Source: Norana najaformis (Eukaryota; Annelida; Clitellata; Crassiclitellata; Hormogastridae). From it: a DNA stretch of 64,000 bases. This document shows, in pieces, positions 47,901 through 59,534 of this stretch (position 1 is its first letter; every line of letters starts with the position of its first letter). The position numbers and the translations under genes are program-made. The stretch lies in contig OZ029922.1 in NCBI GenBank assembly GCA_964023275.1, forward strand, positions 547,501 to 611,500, read 5' to 3'. The notes under the pieces were generated by a model, which searched no databases, had not been told where the DNA came from, and saw only the letters and a program-made list of their open reading frames with translations.

Positions 47901-48241
47901 CTGTTTTATATTTCCCATCTGCATACCTAATAACCAGATTTCCCGTTTTGTCGTTCTGTAAACAACATGCATATGATCTATCTTCGATCAGATAATCGAA
48001 TTTGAAATGCCATGGAATATCAGCATATTGAACAGTTATAGAGACAATACAATAAGCTCGGTTCATCAGTAGGCCTAATTAGACTCATAAGCTCTGGTTA
48101 AGTCGAAACTAACAATAAGTAATTAAATTCATCAGCTCTGGTTAAGTTGAGACTAACAATAAGAAACCTACCATAAAAAACGCAGAGAATTACTATTCCT
48201 ATCCAATTCCGAAATGGCAGCATCGCCTGAATTGGATGCAT
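41991..48241 (-). CDS. Gene E: two-CTLD receptor with long ITIM-bearing repeat tail
   Basis: Eight exons (minus): signal 48172-48241, CTLD1 47208-47501 and 46550-46657, CTLD2 45440-45679 and 44647-44790, stalk 44314-44352, transmembrane 43254-43350, tail 41991-42774. Total 1776 nt, 591 residues, no break. CTLD1: KCFKVEEKVLCYFSPN, YTWEEAWTECNDRGATLPYV, FWTSGRRIESKEWKWING. CTLD2: CQSEDEIQLSEGC, RNDCLERGGDLPVI, IWIGLRRNWWTWNTTG, KNCMVVDVTSFKWRQVNC. Stalk: VPEKSNENDSKS. Helix: MVAGILIGILVVALAVVIAV, then LRKR. The 260-residue tail has an 8-residue repeat (about residues 39-165) and tyrosine sites YADL, YEKL, YAKI and TIVYAKLEF. The last fits the ITIM rule I/V/L/S-x-Y-x-x-L. An inhibitory role by recruiting SH2 phosphatases is inferred. 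The first start (48241) and an in-frame ATG at 48223 are both possible. Confidence 0.85.
42204..42221 (-). other. ITIM in the tail of gene E
   Basis: Tail residues 185-190 read IVYAKL: Ile at -2, Leu at +3. A second box YAKI lies 23 residues earlier (Tyr 164) but has Asp at -2. Confidence 0.75.
42279..42659 (-). repeat. 24-bp coding minisatellite in the gene E tail
   Basis: About 16 units of 8 residues with rough consensus E-P-x-Q-G-H-x-V/I, for example EPSRGHEV, EPCQGHKI, EPSQCENV, EPYQGQKV. The 24-nt period is visible in the DNA as recurring GGTTCGA.TTTGTGACCTTGA on the plus strand. Near 55-62 the period slips by one residue. Confidence 0.85.
43490..43605 (-). repeat. tRNA-Thr-like SINE head (family A), minus orientation
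   Basis: Read on the minus strand: GTTAGCCCACTGGATAAAGCGC, CAGCTTGTAACTCGAAGAGTA, then AGGGACCTTGAGCAAATCC. It lies between the stalk and transmembrane exons of gene E. Confidence 0.7.
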
Positions 48242-48599
48242 GTGGAAGACAGACGAAGGAATTAAAGACATATCCGTAGTTTAATCCTATGCTAGGGTCT
48301 TAGAAGTTCATTCGATCTAATTCCGTTTCATATAATCGTCTGGAGTAAACCTAGCTGCCTAAGAATAATCCTATGTGCGGCTCGGGTTGTTGTGACTACT
48401 TAGATTTGAGACGATGTGCAGATCCGTTAAGGTAATTTCGCCAGGGGTCTGTGTCTGAACACTCTACAAGTACACTCAGGTCCGGGTTCAGTTCTGCGGG
48501 GCTGAAGGAATAACATGTCTGTTGAGTTGTGTTGAACAACTGCAAATTTGATCGATGACTGCTGGATCGATCGATCGATTTCCCTGATCCATCGTATTT

Positions 48600-48725
48600 C
48601 GACCAGGTTTCTCCAACAGACTACGATTTTTCTACTGTTTCGTTGAAGCGACCAATGATTGATGCCTTGGTCATCATGATAACGGCGCTATAGAAGTCAT
48701 TAGAATAGATTAGAATCTTTAATTC
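48600..48725 (+). repeat. Short repeat ending GCGCTATAGAAGTCATTAGA
   Basis: GACCAATGATTGATGCCTTGG, CATCATGATAACGGCGCTATAG, then imperfect TAGAATAGATTAGAAT. Same family as 28330-28425 and 50750-50835. Confidence 0.6.
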
Positions 48726-49511
48726 ATCGTTAGATTAATTTTAGTTTTCATCCAATTCAGTTGTTACCGAAATGGTGCCAATACATTCCACTGCACAGCG
48801 TTTCGCTAAAATGCGTAGAATTACATTACGTATACATTTTGCTATGTAGGCCTATTTGTCAATATACATAAGTACATACATGTTCAGTTGTACACATATG
48901 CGCATGGAGTTCATACAGAGTTGATTTCTCTCTCGCTCTAAATCGTTCCAAGTAGCTTGGCTTGGACTTCATCGGGCGGAACCAACAGATTAATTAACAG
49001 GTGGTAAAGAAACTGATGCAGTTACAGCCAGTGGCCTTTCTTGTGCACTGGACCATCCCTTGCAATCACCCTTCACTGATTCACAGATGGGATATAGATG
49101 TCTGATGCTTTGTGGGTCTTAGCTGAACATTATATTATCTGTTTACCTTAAGCCACTCCCCATCAGTTCATTCAGCTAGCCCTGTCTGCCGCTGCTTTAT
49201 ATGTTCCCCAAAATCTAAATATCATGATACATGGAAACATACAAGGCTCAAACGCTAAGCCTATATAATGTTTGCAACACACGACCCTGAAACTTCAACA
49301 GCCGTCCATCCGTCCATCCATAATTACGGTGCGACACTCCTTTAGAATTCGTGTGTCGTCACACTGACCCATATTCGCCTGGGATTCGTCAAACCTTGAA
49401 CATGAAAATAATGCTCAACGACGATTAGCAGACTGTACACTGTACACGCTACGAGATTAGGCCTTTAAATCGGCTCTGGCCCACAGACAGTAATTACTGA
49501 GGCGTGTGTAC

Positions 49512-49690
49512 AGATTCGCTCGGTCTGGCCTTTGTGCATGTGTATGCCTGTGTATATGTATACGTATGTGTGTATGTGTATGCTTGTGTGTATGTGCGTG
49601 GCAGGTGTCTGTGTGTGTACGTGTAAATGTATGCGTATGTGTATGCGCGTGGTACGTGTATATGTGTAAATGTGTGCGTAGACAATTATT
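49512..49690 (+). repeat. TG/TA-rich microsatellite
   Basis: Imperfect GTGTATGTGTATGCGTGT units over about 180 bases. Confidence 0.8.
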
Positions 49691-49939
49691 GTGGCTGAAT
49701 GCATTTCCCTGGAACAGTTACTAATGATCCTAATAAAGGTCTGCTTGTAATTGGCCACAGCCCGTTAGCTACATAACCCATGCCTCTTCTGAGAACAGAT
49801 AGGGCTACATCCAGTTCCTGGAGCAGTAAGATCAGGGCCCCTATGCCTAGGCCTACACCTGTAAGAGCTACGTGACTGGAGATATTAACCAATATTCGAA
49901 AATATGTTACTGATCATTGAAATACCAAAGCTCAAACCA

Positions 49940-50080
49940 GATGGATGGATGGATGGATGGATACATGAGGATGGATGGCTGGAAAGATAGGCAGATGGAT
50001 CGGTGAATGGTTGGATGGCTTAATGGCAGATGGACGGATAAATTGGTTGATGGACGGAAGGATGGATGATGTATGGAATG
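49940..50080 (+). repeat. (GGAT)n microsatellite, interrupted
   Basis: GATGGATGGATGGATGGAT then diverged GGATGG units. Confidence 0.8.
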
Positions 50081-51192
50081 TATGACAGCTAGACTTTCGC
50101 CTATGATTCCTCGCTCAGTCGATGGACATATGGCATGTTAACAAATGCATTACTTACTTAGATGGATGGACAGATGGTTAGATGGGACCACTGTATGGCT
50201 GGCCGATTTACTGACGTTGACCATTCTAACTAGACCCTCCCACACAGAATGTGGCATTTGTCATGGTGGCCCTGAGAAGCTCCAAGCTAGGCGCTACATA
50301 AATTTTGATCACATTCTACATCTCCTCCACCGATAAGAATCAATATGCATCTGTTATTACTTAGTCTTTTTGTCTACAAACACAATGTTTAAATGCACAA
50401 AAACGAACTTTGACATCTCTTCCTAATTAGGCTAATCAGCTTAATTAATTACCATGAGGCCTAAGCACAGTTGATTCGGCCTTGGCCCAAGTCTCTAAGA
50501 TGCCTAAATTCAAGTAGTTTATTAAAGTCAAGATCCTCTTAACTGACCCGTGCATGCGGCGGTATGATTTCACAGCAACTTGAAATGTATGATGGAGAAT
50601 ATTTCGCTAACAAGTTTAGAATTACATCCATATAAAAGTTCACAATCACTAAATGGCTTGATGGAAGGGATTTAAAAATGTCCCAGGATCAGAGTGCAAT
50701 TTGTGGTTGGAAGGAATTGGTCACCCTGAGCCATCGAATCACGATTCATGACAGCAGTTTTGTTTGAAGCAACCATCAACTAGAGCCTTATTTATGATGA
50801 TAACAGCGCTGAAGAAGCCATTAAATCAGAACAGAAGGAAAGGCCTGTGGGTTAGTGTATAAGTACTATGAATGGAACAACCACCTTCCAGTGTAGGGAT
50901 GATCTGAACCAGTGGGCTAACAGTTCCCCGCTTTGTTCCTCGAAATCACCTCTGTTCTGGAGACCATTCTCAATTATGTCCAAGCTAGGATCAGCTTAAA
51001 AAATCTACACCTTCCTTTCTCAAAGTACAATCGCTTAGAAGCACTTCCATCGAAACCCCCCTGACAGCGGAGCATTGTAGTCAATTTACTGTATAACTGA
51101 CAGCTTGAAGCTAGGCTGGCTTAGCAGTCCAACCAAAAGGTCCTAATACATGTGGTAGATAGCATAAACAACAGTCGTTTGCTTTGCTATCA

Positions 51193-54100
51193 CTAGGTGT
51201 CCTGCGGTTCTCGTGCGACCCATATGTGTTCATGTAACATTTGCTGTCGAGACTGCAGTTCTATCTGTTGAGCTTTAATGTTCGATTCGTGGGGTCTTAG
51301 GTCCGTGTAGTGCGTGTTGGAAGCAATGGGCGTCTGTCCGTTCATGCGAGGCTGTACGGCCGGCTGATAGGAACGGTCCTTAGGTCGGTGGTCACTGGAG
51401 CCCGAACACAATTTGCTGAAATAAAGACATCGTCATCACCATCATCATTGTTTATGCATGCATCTGGACGCTTAATCATCTTAATCCTCGTCCGCATCAT
51501 AATCATCATCATCAACAACAACAACATCTTCATCATCCTACTCAATATCAACATCTTCATCATCCTACTCAATATCAGCATCATCATCATCAATTCCTGA
51601 CATTAGTATATGGTGGTGATGTGTACGCCCTTCCTTCTTATACCTTTAAATTTGGCGTACAGTGCATTGTTTCAGATTCAATCAATTGTCATTCCTTTTC
51701 CTTTGTGCATTGATGTACCTCATGAAAGCAATGCCTACTCTATCCTTAAAGTTCAGTTAAAGTTCACTAAGAAGAAAAATTATAGTTGAAAAAAAATCAT
51801 GGATATACAGATAATTCTGCTGGGTAAAGGTGTTCAGTTAAGTGACCGTTTTTTTCTATGTGGTAAAAATGTCAGCTGATCAAATTCCACACAATGCATT
51901 GAATGCACGATCGGAAGAAAAAGAAACAAAGGAGACCATGAGATCTGTGTTGGGTAGACAATATAAACGAAGACATAACCAGATTTGGACTAAACATGAG
52001 AACAGCACTAGATTTGATAAATGACAGAAAAGAATGGAAATCATTTATTCACACCTATAGCCATCAAACCAAAGGAGCCAGGAACTTATGATGATTGATG
52101 ATGATGATGGTGATGATGATTGATGATGATGACTGATGATGATGATGATGAAAACCAAAGAAAGATGTATCAATGAATTTTTTTCTAGCAATTTTGATTT
52201 CTTGGGTATTAAGATAATGGTGCTATAGAAGTCATTAGATTAGACTAGATTATTACTGCCAAAGAAAGAGGTATCAATGAATGACGAAAACAAGAAGAAA
52301 TTTACCATTTTGTGACTATAAGAACAGACGCCACTGCAACAAAGATAATGAGAGGAATGGAGATGCCAACAGTTATCGTCATCTTATGAGGATATTCAGC
52401 ATCTGTATCTGAAACAGATACAACAGATAAATGTTCATTAGATCAGAGCTACTGTTCAACATTCTACCATCCTAAATAATTCATGAAACATTTTCAGCTA
52501 GCTTGCAAATATTTTAGTTTCTCAAGATGCACCTTTTAAGATTATGTCAAATAGCAATGTTTCACCACCTCTGTGAGGTTCTTAAAAGAAGCTATATAAA
52601 CTTTGAGATACATATATACACGTATGAAAACATATACATACATAAATACATGCATAAATACAAGCATAAAAACATGCAGAAATACACGCAGAAATACATA
52701 CATAAATACATACATAAATACATACTTAAATACATACATAAATACGTACATAAATACATACATACTGCTTTAGTGAATTTATATAACGCCTGTTCTAGAA
52801 ACACAGCATTGCTCTGTACAAGACATCAATCAGTGAAAGGTATCACCAAAAAGAAAAATAGTCTTTGCATGAAGGAGAAGACTAAATGTCCATTCAAACC
52901 AAGTCCAGGCACTACATAAATGCCCACCTACCCTTATTGTTTAAAGACATACCTTAATCCTTTTCTACATCTTTAATTCTTTTGTACATCTCTTTGTGCA
53001 TGCCTAAATCCTCCTCTCTTATACATACCCTGCTGGATTACTCATTAACTTGTAAGCTGTTTCACATACAAAATACATTTTATCCATTCAAAAATGGATC
53101 AACAACTTTCAAGAAAAAATCGTTATTAATTTTAAAAACAGGTAAAACGACAATTTACCAGTAGACTCGATTTTCAGAGCTTGTACTGAATGCAGATCTG
53201 CTTTAACTGAAAAAGAAATAAAAAACTGTTATATTGTGATGAACAATATTCTGAATATGCAACACATCAAATAAAGATTATTGAAACTTTAGTGTCATCA
53301 ACCATCCCCACTAAGCTGGAACAGCGCAAGATGTAAGCATTACTCAAAAACATCGATTGTCTAAACTGTATAATCAATCTAGCACTGTACAGAAAAAGAA
53401 GCAGAAAAAGTGCAGTCCCTTTAGCTAGCCCTATCAGGCAACCATGGGAACCATGTGTCAGTGACTTCATTTTTCTTAGCCTTGGCATACGAAGGCGGGT
53501 AGCCAATCCTCTCCCTTGCCTCCTGATCTTCCCACAGACAGTGTACGGTCAGTGTACGCATTACAGCAGAGTTTGTTAGGGGACACAAGTGGAGCTGAAG
53601 TCTCAAAACAAATTTCTGCCCTGGTACAGATCTGAACTACTGACCCCACGATTGACAAGCCCAGCATGCTAATTACACTAGACAATCGCGCCCCCAGCAC
53701 TGTGCAGATGTTTGAACAATACCCTGACACATTTCAGGTATACAAGTCTGTTTTCAAGTCGAAAACAGCAACAGAGTAATAACATAGAAGAAAATCCCAT
53801 ATGTGATCTCGATATACTGGTACATTTCAGTCAGATGGGAAAACTTGTCTCTTACCGGTTTGGCAGAAGAACTGTTTTGCCGCCATGCAGTACTGTTGTC
53901 TCCATCGCTTTCCATTCTGTGTAAAAAGCATGCACTCACGATTCAGGTAATTGTCATGATCCATCCAGTTCGTATATCGGATTTCTTCCAAAGCACCTGA
54001 ACATAATTAAACCAGTTTTAGTAAAATCAATCCGTAGAACCACAGTCTGTTACCAGTATAATCAATAGGGTTATGGCGCCAGAAAAGCAGTACTATATAA

Positions 54101-57100
54101 TACATTTACATCAATTTACATCAATCAGAGAAAGAAAACTGACTTGGTTTGGGCATGTAACAAGGATGGACAATGGAAGATTATCAGTCAGGGCACTCTA
54201 TGGCCATTCAATCAAGGGACTGGACTTGAGAGCTGGCATCCACACAATCAGGGATAGAGTAAAGTGGAGACATCTTGTTCAGACATCATCGTCGGCATAC
54301 ACCTGATGGGAGAGGAAGAAGAAGAAGAAGAAGGAGACATTTACATCAAAATACATTTATATTACAATACTTTTACATTACAACGTAATGGAAAGGTGTT
54401 TCGATGGGATATATCTACCACTTGGCCTTTTCCAGTTCCACCAGGTTCGTCGGAGTCCAATCCAGATTCCAGTGGCATTCTTCAACTGGCTGAAGACTTC
54501 ATGAGTGACATTGATAAGTTCAGGGTTCACAAAGATCGGTAAATCTCCACCATTTTCAATGCAAAGATTCCTAGCGTCATACCAGCGTAATGCTTCGTGG
54601 GTGACAGCCTTGAGACAATCACCTTCAAAGGCAATGGCATCTTTTGACTGACACGTTGGACCTGAAACAGTTTGATTGACAGGTTGAATTTGATTGACAA
54701 GTTGATGTGTTCCTTTCAAAAGTAAATTACTGTGCTCCTCTCTGCATAACATTTAAAATATTTCCTGTTTCTCAGCTTCAAAGTGACCTCTGACCTATTG
54801 TAGGTTGGCACATTATCAAAGTTTAGTTGCATTGTTCTGTTTCATTTTCAGTTAAAGGCAGCATAGAAAATGAGCTCTCGACAATTATGGTGACTGTACA
54901 GAGCAGGAAAGAACTTACCTCATCTCATATGATGTTATCAAATCTAATCTATCTTTAAACTTCTATAGCACCGTTATAATAATGCACTAGGCAAAATTAA
55001 TGGCACTAAAAAACTCAATTCCATCAGTCAGTTGAAAAGAAACAAAGGAAGTCTAAGGATGCTAAGCATGCCGAAACATAAACGTTTCGAGCTGAGAACG
55101 AACAGACATTGAGGACGGACTTAATTACAGATTCAGGAGTGCAAACAGATTCTGCAAGCGTATTCCAGAGCCTTGGACCCACCAACAGATGTCATCAAGA
55201 ACAGTATTCACTCAAGGCACGACAGGGTCGAAGACAGCACTGTTTGTTTCTAACCATATTTTCTAACTCCAAATCAGTTCATCAGTATTAACACTGTAAA
55301 ATTTTAAAGAGCAAAACACTAACCAGAAAACTGGCAGACGTAGTGATAGTTGTCGCTTGGGTAACGAGCGGACATTTTCAAATCATTGGTGATTATAGCC
55401 TGCGTGTCGTAAATCTCGCTTAAGTAATGGTGGTTATCTAACAATTCTACAAGACAAATATCAACCAAAAGCCACATTTTTATCAAGTGCAAATCTATAA
55501 AACGTCACATACTTTTAGGAATTAAACGTATAATACAAATCAAACTATACTGGGTTAGTTTCATTGTATAACATTTGGAATAATACTCAAGCAAGCCAAC
55601 TGCTATTCCATTTTTGCAAAAATTAGGGAGGGTTATGATATATTTCAGAGCCTTAAAGAGTGCATTGTAAAAGCTGGGCTACCATGCAACAAACTTCTAT
55701 CTTTGGTTTCAGATGGAGCCTCATCAATGTACTCTGAAAAAGTTGGTGTGAATGGATTGGTGAAAGCTAAACTGAGCAAACCTCCTTTATACCCGGAATT
55801 AATTTCACTAGTATACACTGCATTTTGCACCAAGAAGCCTTGTGCAGTAAAAGCCTACAACTGAAGGAAGTTATGGAAGTTGTTGCTAAAAAATGTCAAT
55901 TTTATCCGTTCATGAGGATCGAATCACAGGCAGTTCACTTTGTCTCTACCAAGTATGGATGGTGAATATGGGGAACTTCTGCATCATACAGAAGTTAGAT
56001 GGCAGAGTTGTGGATATGTTCTTAAGCGTTTTTTGCACTGAGTCAAGAGATTGATTCATTCATGAATATTAAATCAAAGATATTCCTCTGCTCACAGATT
56101 CCACTTTCATCTGCAGTCTTGTTTTTCTAGCAGATGTAACTGAACACCTGAATGCATTAAACTTAAAACTTCAGAGCAGAAAACAGGTTATGACACAGAC
56201 GTGTGCGAAGTCATTTAAAGTCAAGCTGACTTTACGGGAAAACAACTGACTGTTGGCATTTTGGCTCATTTCTCAACAACAAGTTCATTAAAAAAATTAG
56301 AACCCAATCCACTGAAAGAATATGCAACATCATTACAAACTTTCTTCAACAGTTTGATGTGTGGTTTAAAGACTTCAAAGCATTACAACCACACTTCCAA
56401 CTCTTTTCCGCACCATTTGCTATGGAAATTGACAGTATGGCAGAAGAACTGGAGATGGAGATTCAGTGCAACACAATTTTGAAGCAAAAGTACAAAGATG
56501 TTGGCGTCCAGAATTCTATACATTTCTTTCATGAAAATAATTTCACAAGCTGCTAACTTTTTCTGCAAGGATAATGGCACTGTTTGGGATAGAATACAAG
56601 TGTGAACAGCTTTTCTTTTCCATGAAATTTAATAAACCTGTGCTAAGGTCAAAACTTACTGATGAATATTTACAGGCATCACTTAGATTGGTTTTACCTC
56701 ATGATATCAATCCTAACATTGTTGTTTTGGTTGAGGCAAAATGCTTCCAGTTAAGTGCCCAAATGAAATGACTAAAGTAAGTCCATATGTATTAAACGAC
56801 AGATTTTAAAAGATACTAAATTAGCTTTGAATAAAATACTATGCAGTCTTAATTCTCAATTTCTGATTTACTTCGCATCGCTGAATGACTAGGATTAACT
56901 GACGTGGCCCACGAACTAATGCACTGGTCTTTGCTTGGCCCTCAGAGTGATTTGAGTTTGTGACCCCTGGCTTAATGGATTATTCTTCTATAGCTGAAAT
57001 AATTGGAATTTTCCATTTGTTGTCACAGTAACTAGCGCTATATAAAAACTCGCTAATTAATCATCCATTAATCAGTTTAACGAGTACTTACGTGTCTGCT

Positions 57101-59502
57101 CTAGCACATGACCATTCAACCAATGCCACTTGTTGCTACGTGCACCCCTTCCAGCTGCCCACACCTCCAACCCAGGCATCTGTGTCTTCATGAACTTCTC
57201 CACAAGCGCCTGAACCGTCTTGTTTTCGATGACAGGTAGAGAGGCAGCATTGTCTCTGCAGATCTGCGCCGCCTTCTCCCATTCCTCACCAATGCTTCGG
57301 ACGCCGTAGGGAATGAAGTAGCAGACGTAACGATCACGGACACGGTAGCAATGCTCACTGCCAAAGCATCCACCAAAGAAGCACAGTCCTGAAGTTAACA
57401 GCGAAATGTCAAATGTTAGAATGACTGATATTTCAGGAATTTAAATAAATTTAACATGGTGTGATTTAACGTGCATCTGATGTAACCCAGTTTGATCTGA
57501 TCCTGTCCTGTTCTCTTCTATCCTATCCTATCCATCCTATCCTGTCACATGATATCCTATCCGATCTAATATCACTATCCAATATAACTTCTGCCATCAA
57601 CTGATGATGTATGAAGAAGAGAAGACCAGCCTCTTAAGATAGTCTGAGAAGCAGCTATGGAAATGAATTGTTAGCGACTTCACTCTTCTTAGCCTTGGCA
57701 TATGACAGCAGGTGGCCTGTCCTCTCCCTCACCTTCTGATCTTCCCACTGACAGTGTACGGTCAGTATACTCATTACAGCCGAGACAGCTGGGGCACAGG
57801 TATAGCTCAAACCTCGAAACAAATTTCTGCCCTGGTAGGGATTTGAACTCTGGTCTCTCGGTTGACAGTCAAGCAGCCTAACCACTAGACTATCACGTAC
57901 TCATGATTATCAACCAAAGCCTATCCAAAACTATTGGGTCAATTTTAGGAGGCAATAGACTATGCTGTTAAATGAAACGTAAGGTAAAGTAAAATCAAGT
58001 AACCACACATTTATGATTCTGTCAAAAACTAGCCTCTTTTACATACTTCGCAAAAAGCACCACCTACGCTAATCTAAGTGGTGTTCAAGTTCATTAACCA
58101 GAAAAAGTTCTTCAGGAAGCGAACAATACTCATGTACATAGAAAAGTCACCACCCGCACGCAGCGCCCAACCAACCAACGAATGCGGTAGTGGTTCAACG
58201 ATTGGCCAACTGAGCACCGCTCCAAAGTACAAGGCTGATTGTATGTATTATGTTACGGTCTATACCGGTTCAGTTTCCTTAACTTTTAACAAAAGAAACA
58301 ATAATCAAAGTATCTTGATTCTTTCTTCACAACTTAATCTCTAAAACAAAACATCCCCTTTCGAGGTCCATCTAAAACCCCTGAAATTCCCGCTGGAACT
58401 GTCCTTTCATTTATTATTGTTACGGTCATTGACAAAACCTCGACCGTAACAATATATATATAACCTCTGCAGTATAATTTGCCCCGAAATTTCTGATTTG
58501 TCATGCGAAGAACGACTAACAGAACAATCCAAGAACTTTTTTGAACCAGCGAACCAACGTGAGATAGCCTCCTGATATCGGCAGTAGAATTTGATACCGG
58601 AGTAAACTGTTAAGGTCATGTATTGCGCTGGCACCGTGTCCACGAACTTGGGGTTCGTCTATTGCCGGCTCAATGGTCGAAAAGCAGGAAATAAGCGCTT
58701 CCTCTATGTTCCATATGTTCCACTATGGGAAAGGGGGCTTCACTTGTTACTTTACAGAGACAAAGGCCTCGGGAAACAGTTTGGGTAATACACCCATTCC
58801 CATTACAGATGACGAAGACGTGTATGCTAGGATTCCACTGATAGTTATTTATGTGACTATTTCTTTTAGATTAAAGAATTAGGGCCTTTTTCACACATTT
58901 TCAGCCAATTATGCCCTGGTTAGGTACTTGTAATCGTAATAGTAAACTATACAATTTCTAAAGCTCTACTTGAAGCTAGGTGCATGGCACCAGCTTCTCG
59001 TCAAGTCAGAAGGGTTATCCAGAGATTCCATGCTGATAACAAGATTCGTTTGTTAGGATACCAGAGATGGAAGGAAACAGTGGAACTATTGTGTTGGGGT
59101 AAACAATTATCCCTGTAGTTCTTTGTAACCAGCTTGTCAGGTGTGGCTACCCATTAACTACCGAGACAAAAACCCGGATAATTTTCAGTTGCTTTAAGAA
59201 TTTAATAATTATTAGCAGGAAATCCGCAGCTAACGGAACCAATCACTCATAGTCAAAAGAAACGTCATTAAATTGGTCAATTAAACGTATACTCTGTTCA
59301 TTTGAGTCGGGCTAATGAGTCACTGTTCAACTGAGTCAATGTCTCTTACAAGGAATGTGATCTGTGATTCTTTGCAGTGGGGCACGACTGAGCAGCAACA
59401 CTGAGATGTATCATTTCTTTATTTATTAAGCATGTATGTAAGTATGTATGTATATGTATGCACGTACGTATATGTATGTGTATGTACATATGTATGTATC
59501 TG

Positions 59503-59534
<32 letters not shown>

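Larger units (their letters stand above)
48242..51192. other. Intergenic spacer between genes E and F
   Basis: No exon recognised. It holds a GCGCTATAGAAGTCATTAGA repeat end (48600-48725) and a related one (50750-50835), a TG/TA-rich run, a GGAT run, and short dispersed pieces containing TAGGCCTA. The promoter of gene E must lie just right of 48241; I see no clear TATA. Confidence 0.45.

Noticed and set aside
58080-58155. Minus-strand MYMSIVRFLKNFFW as a nearer signal exon for gene F
   Set aside because: The only donor gives phase 2 and a stop follows soon; the exon at 61306-61360 fits phase and donor.
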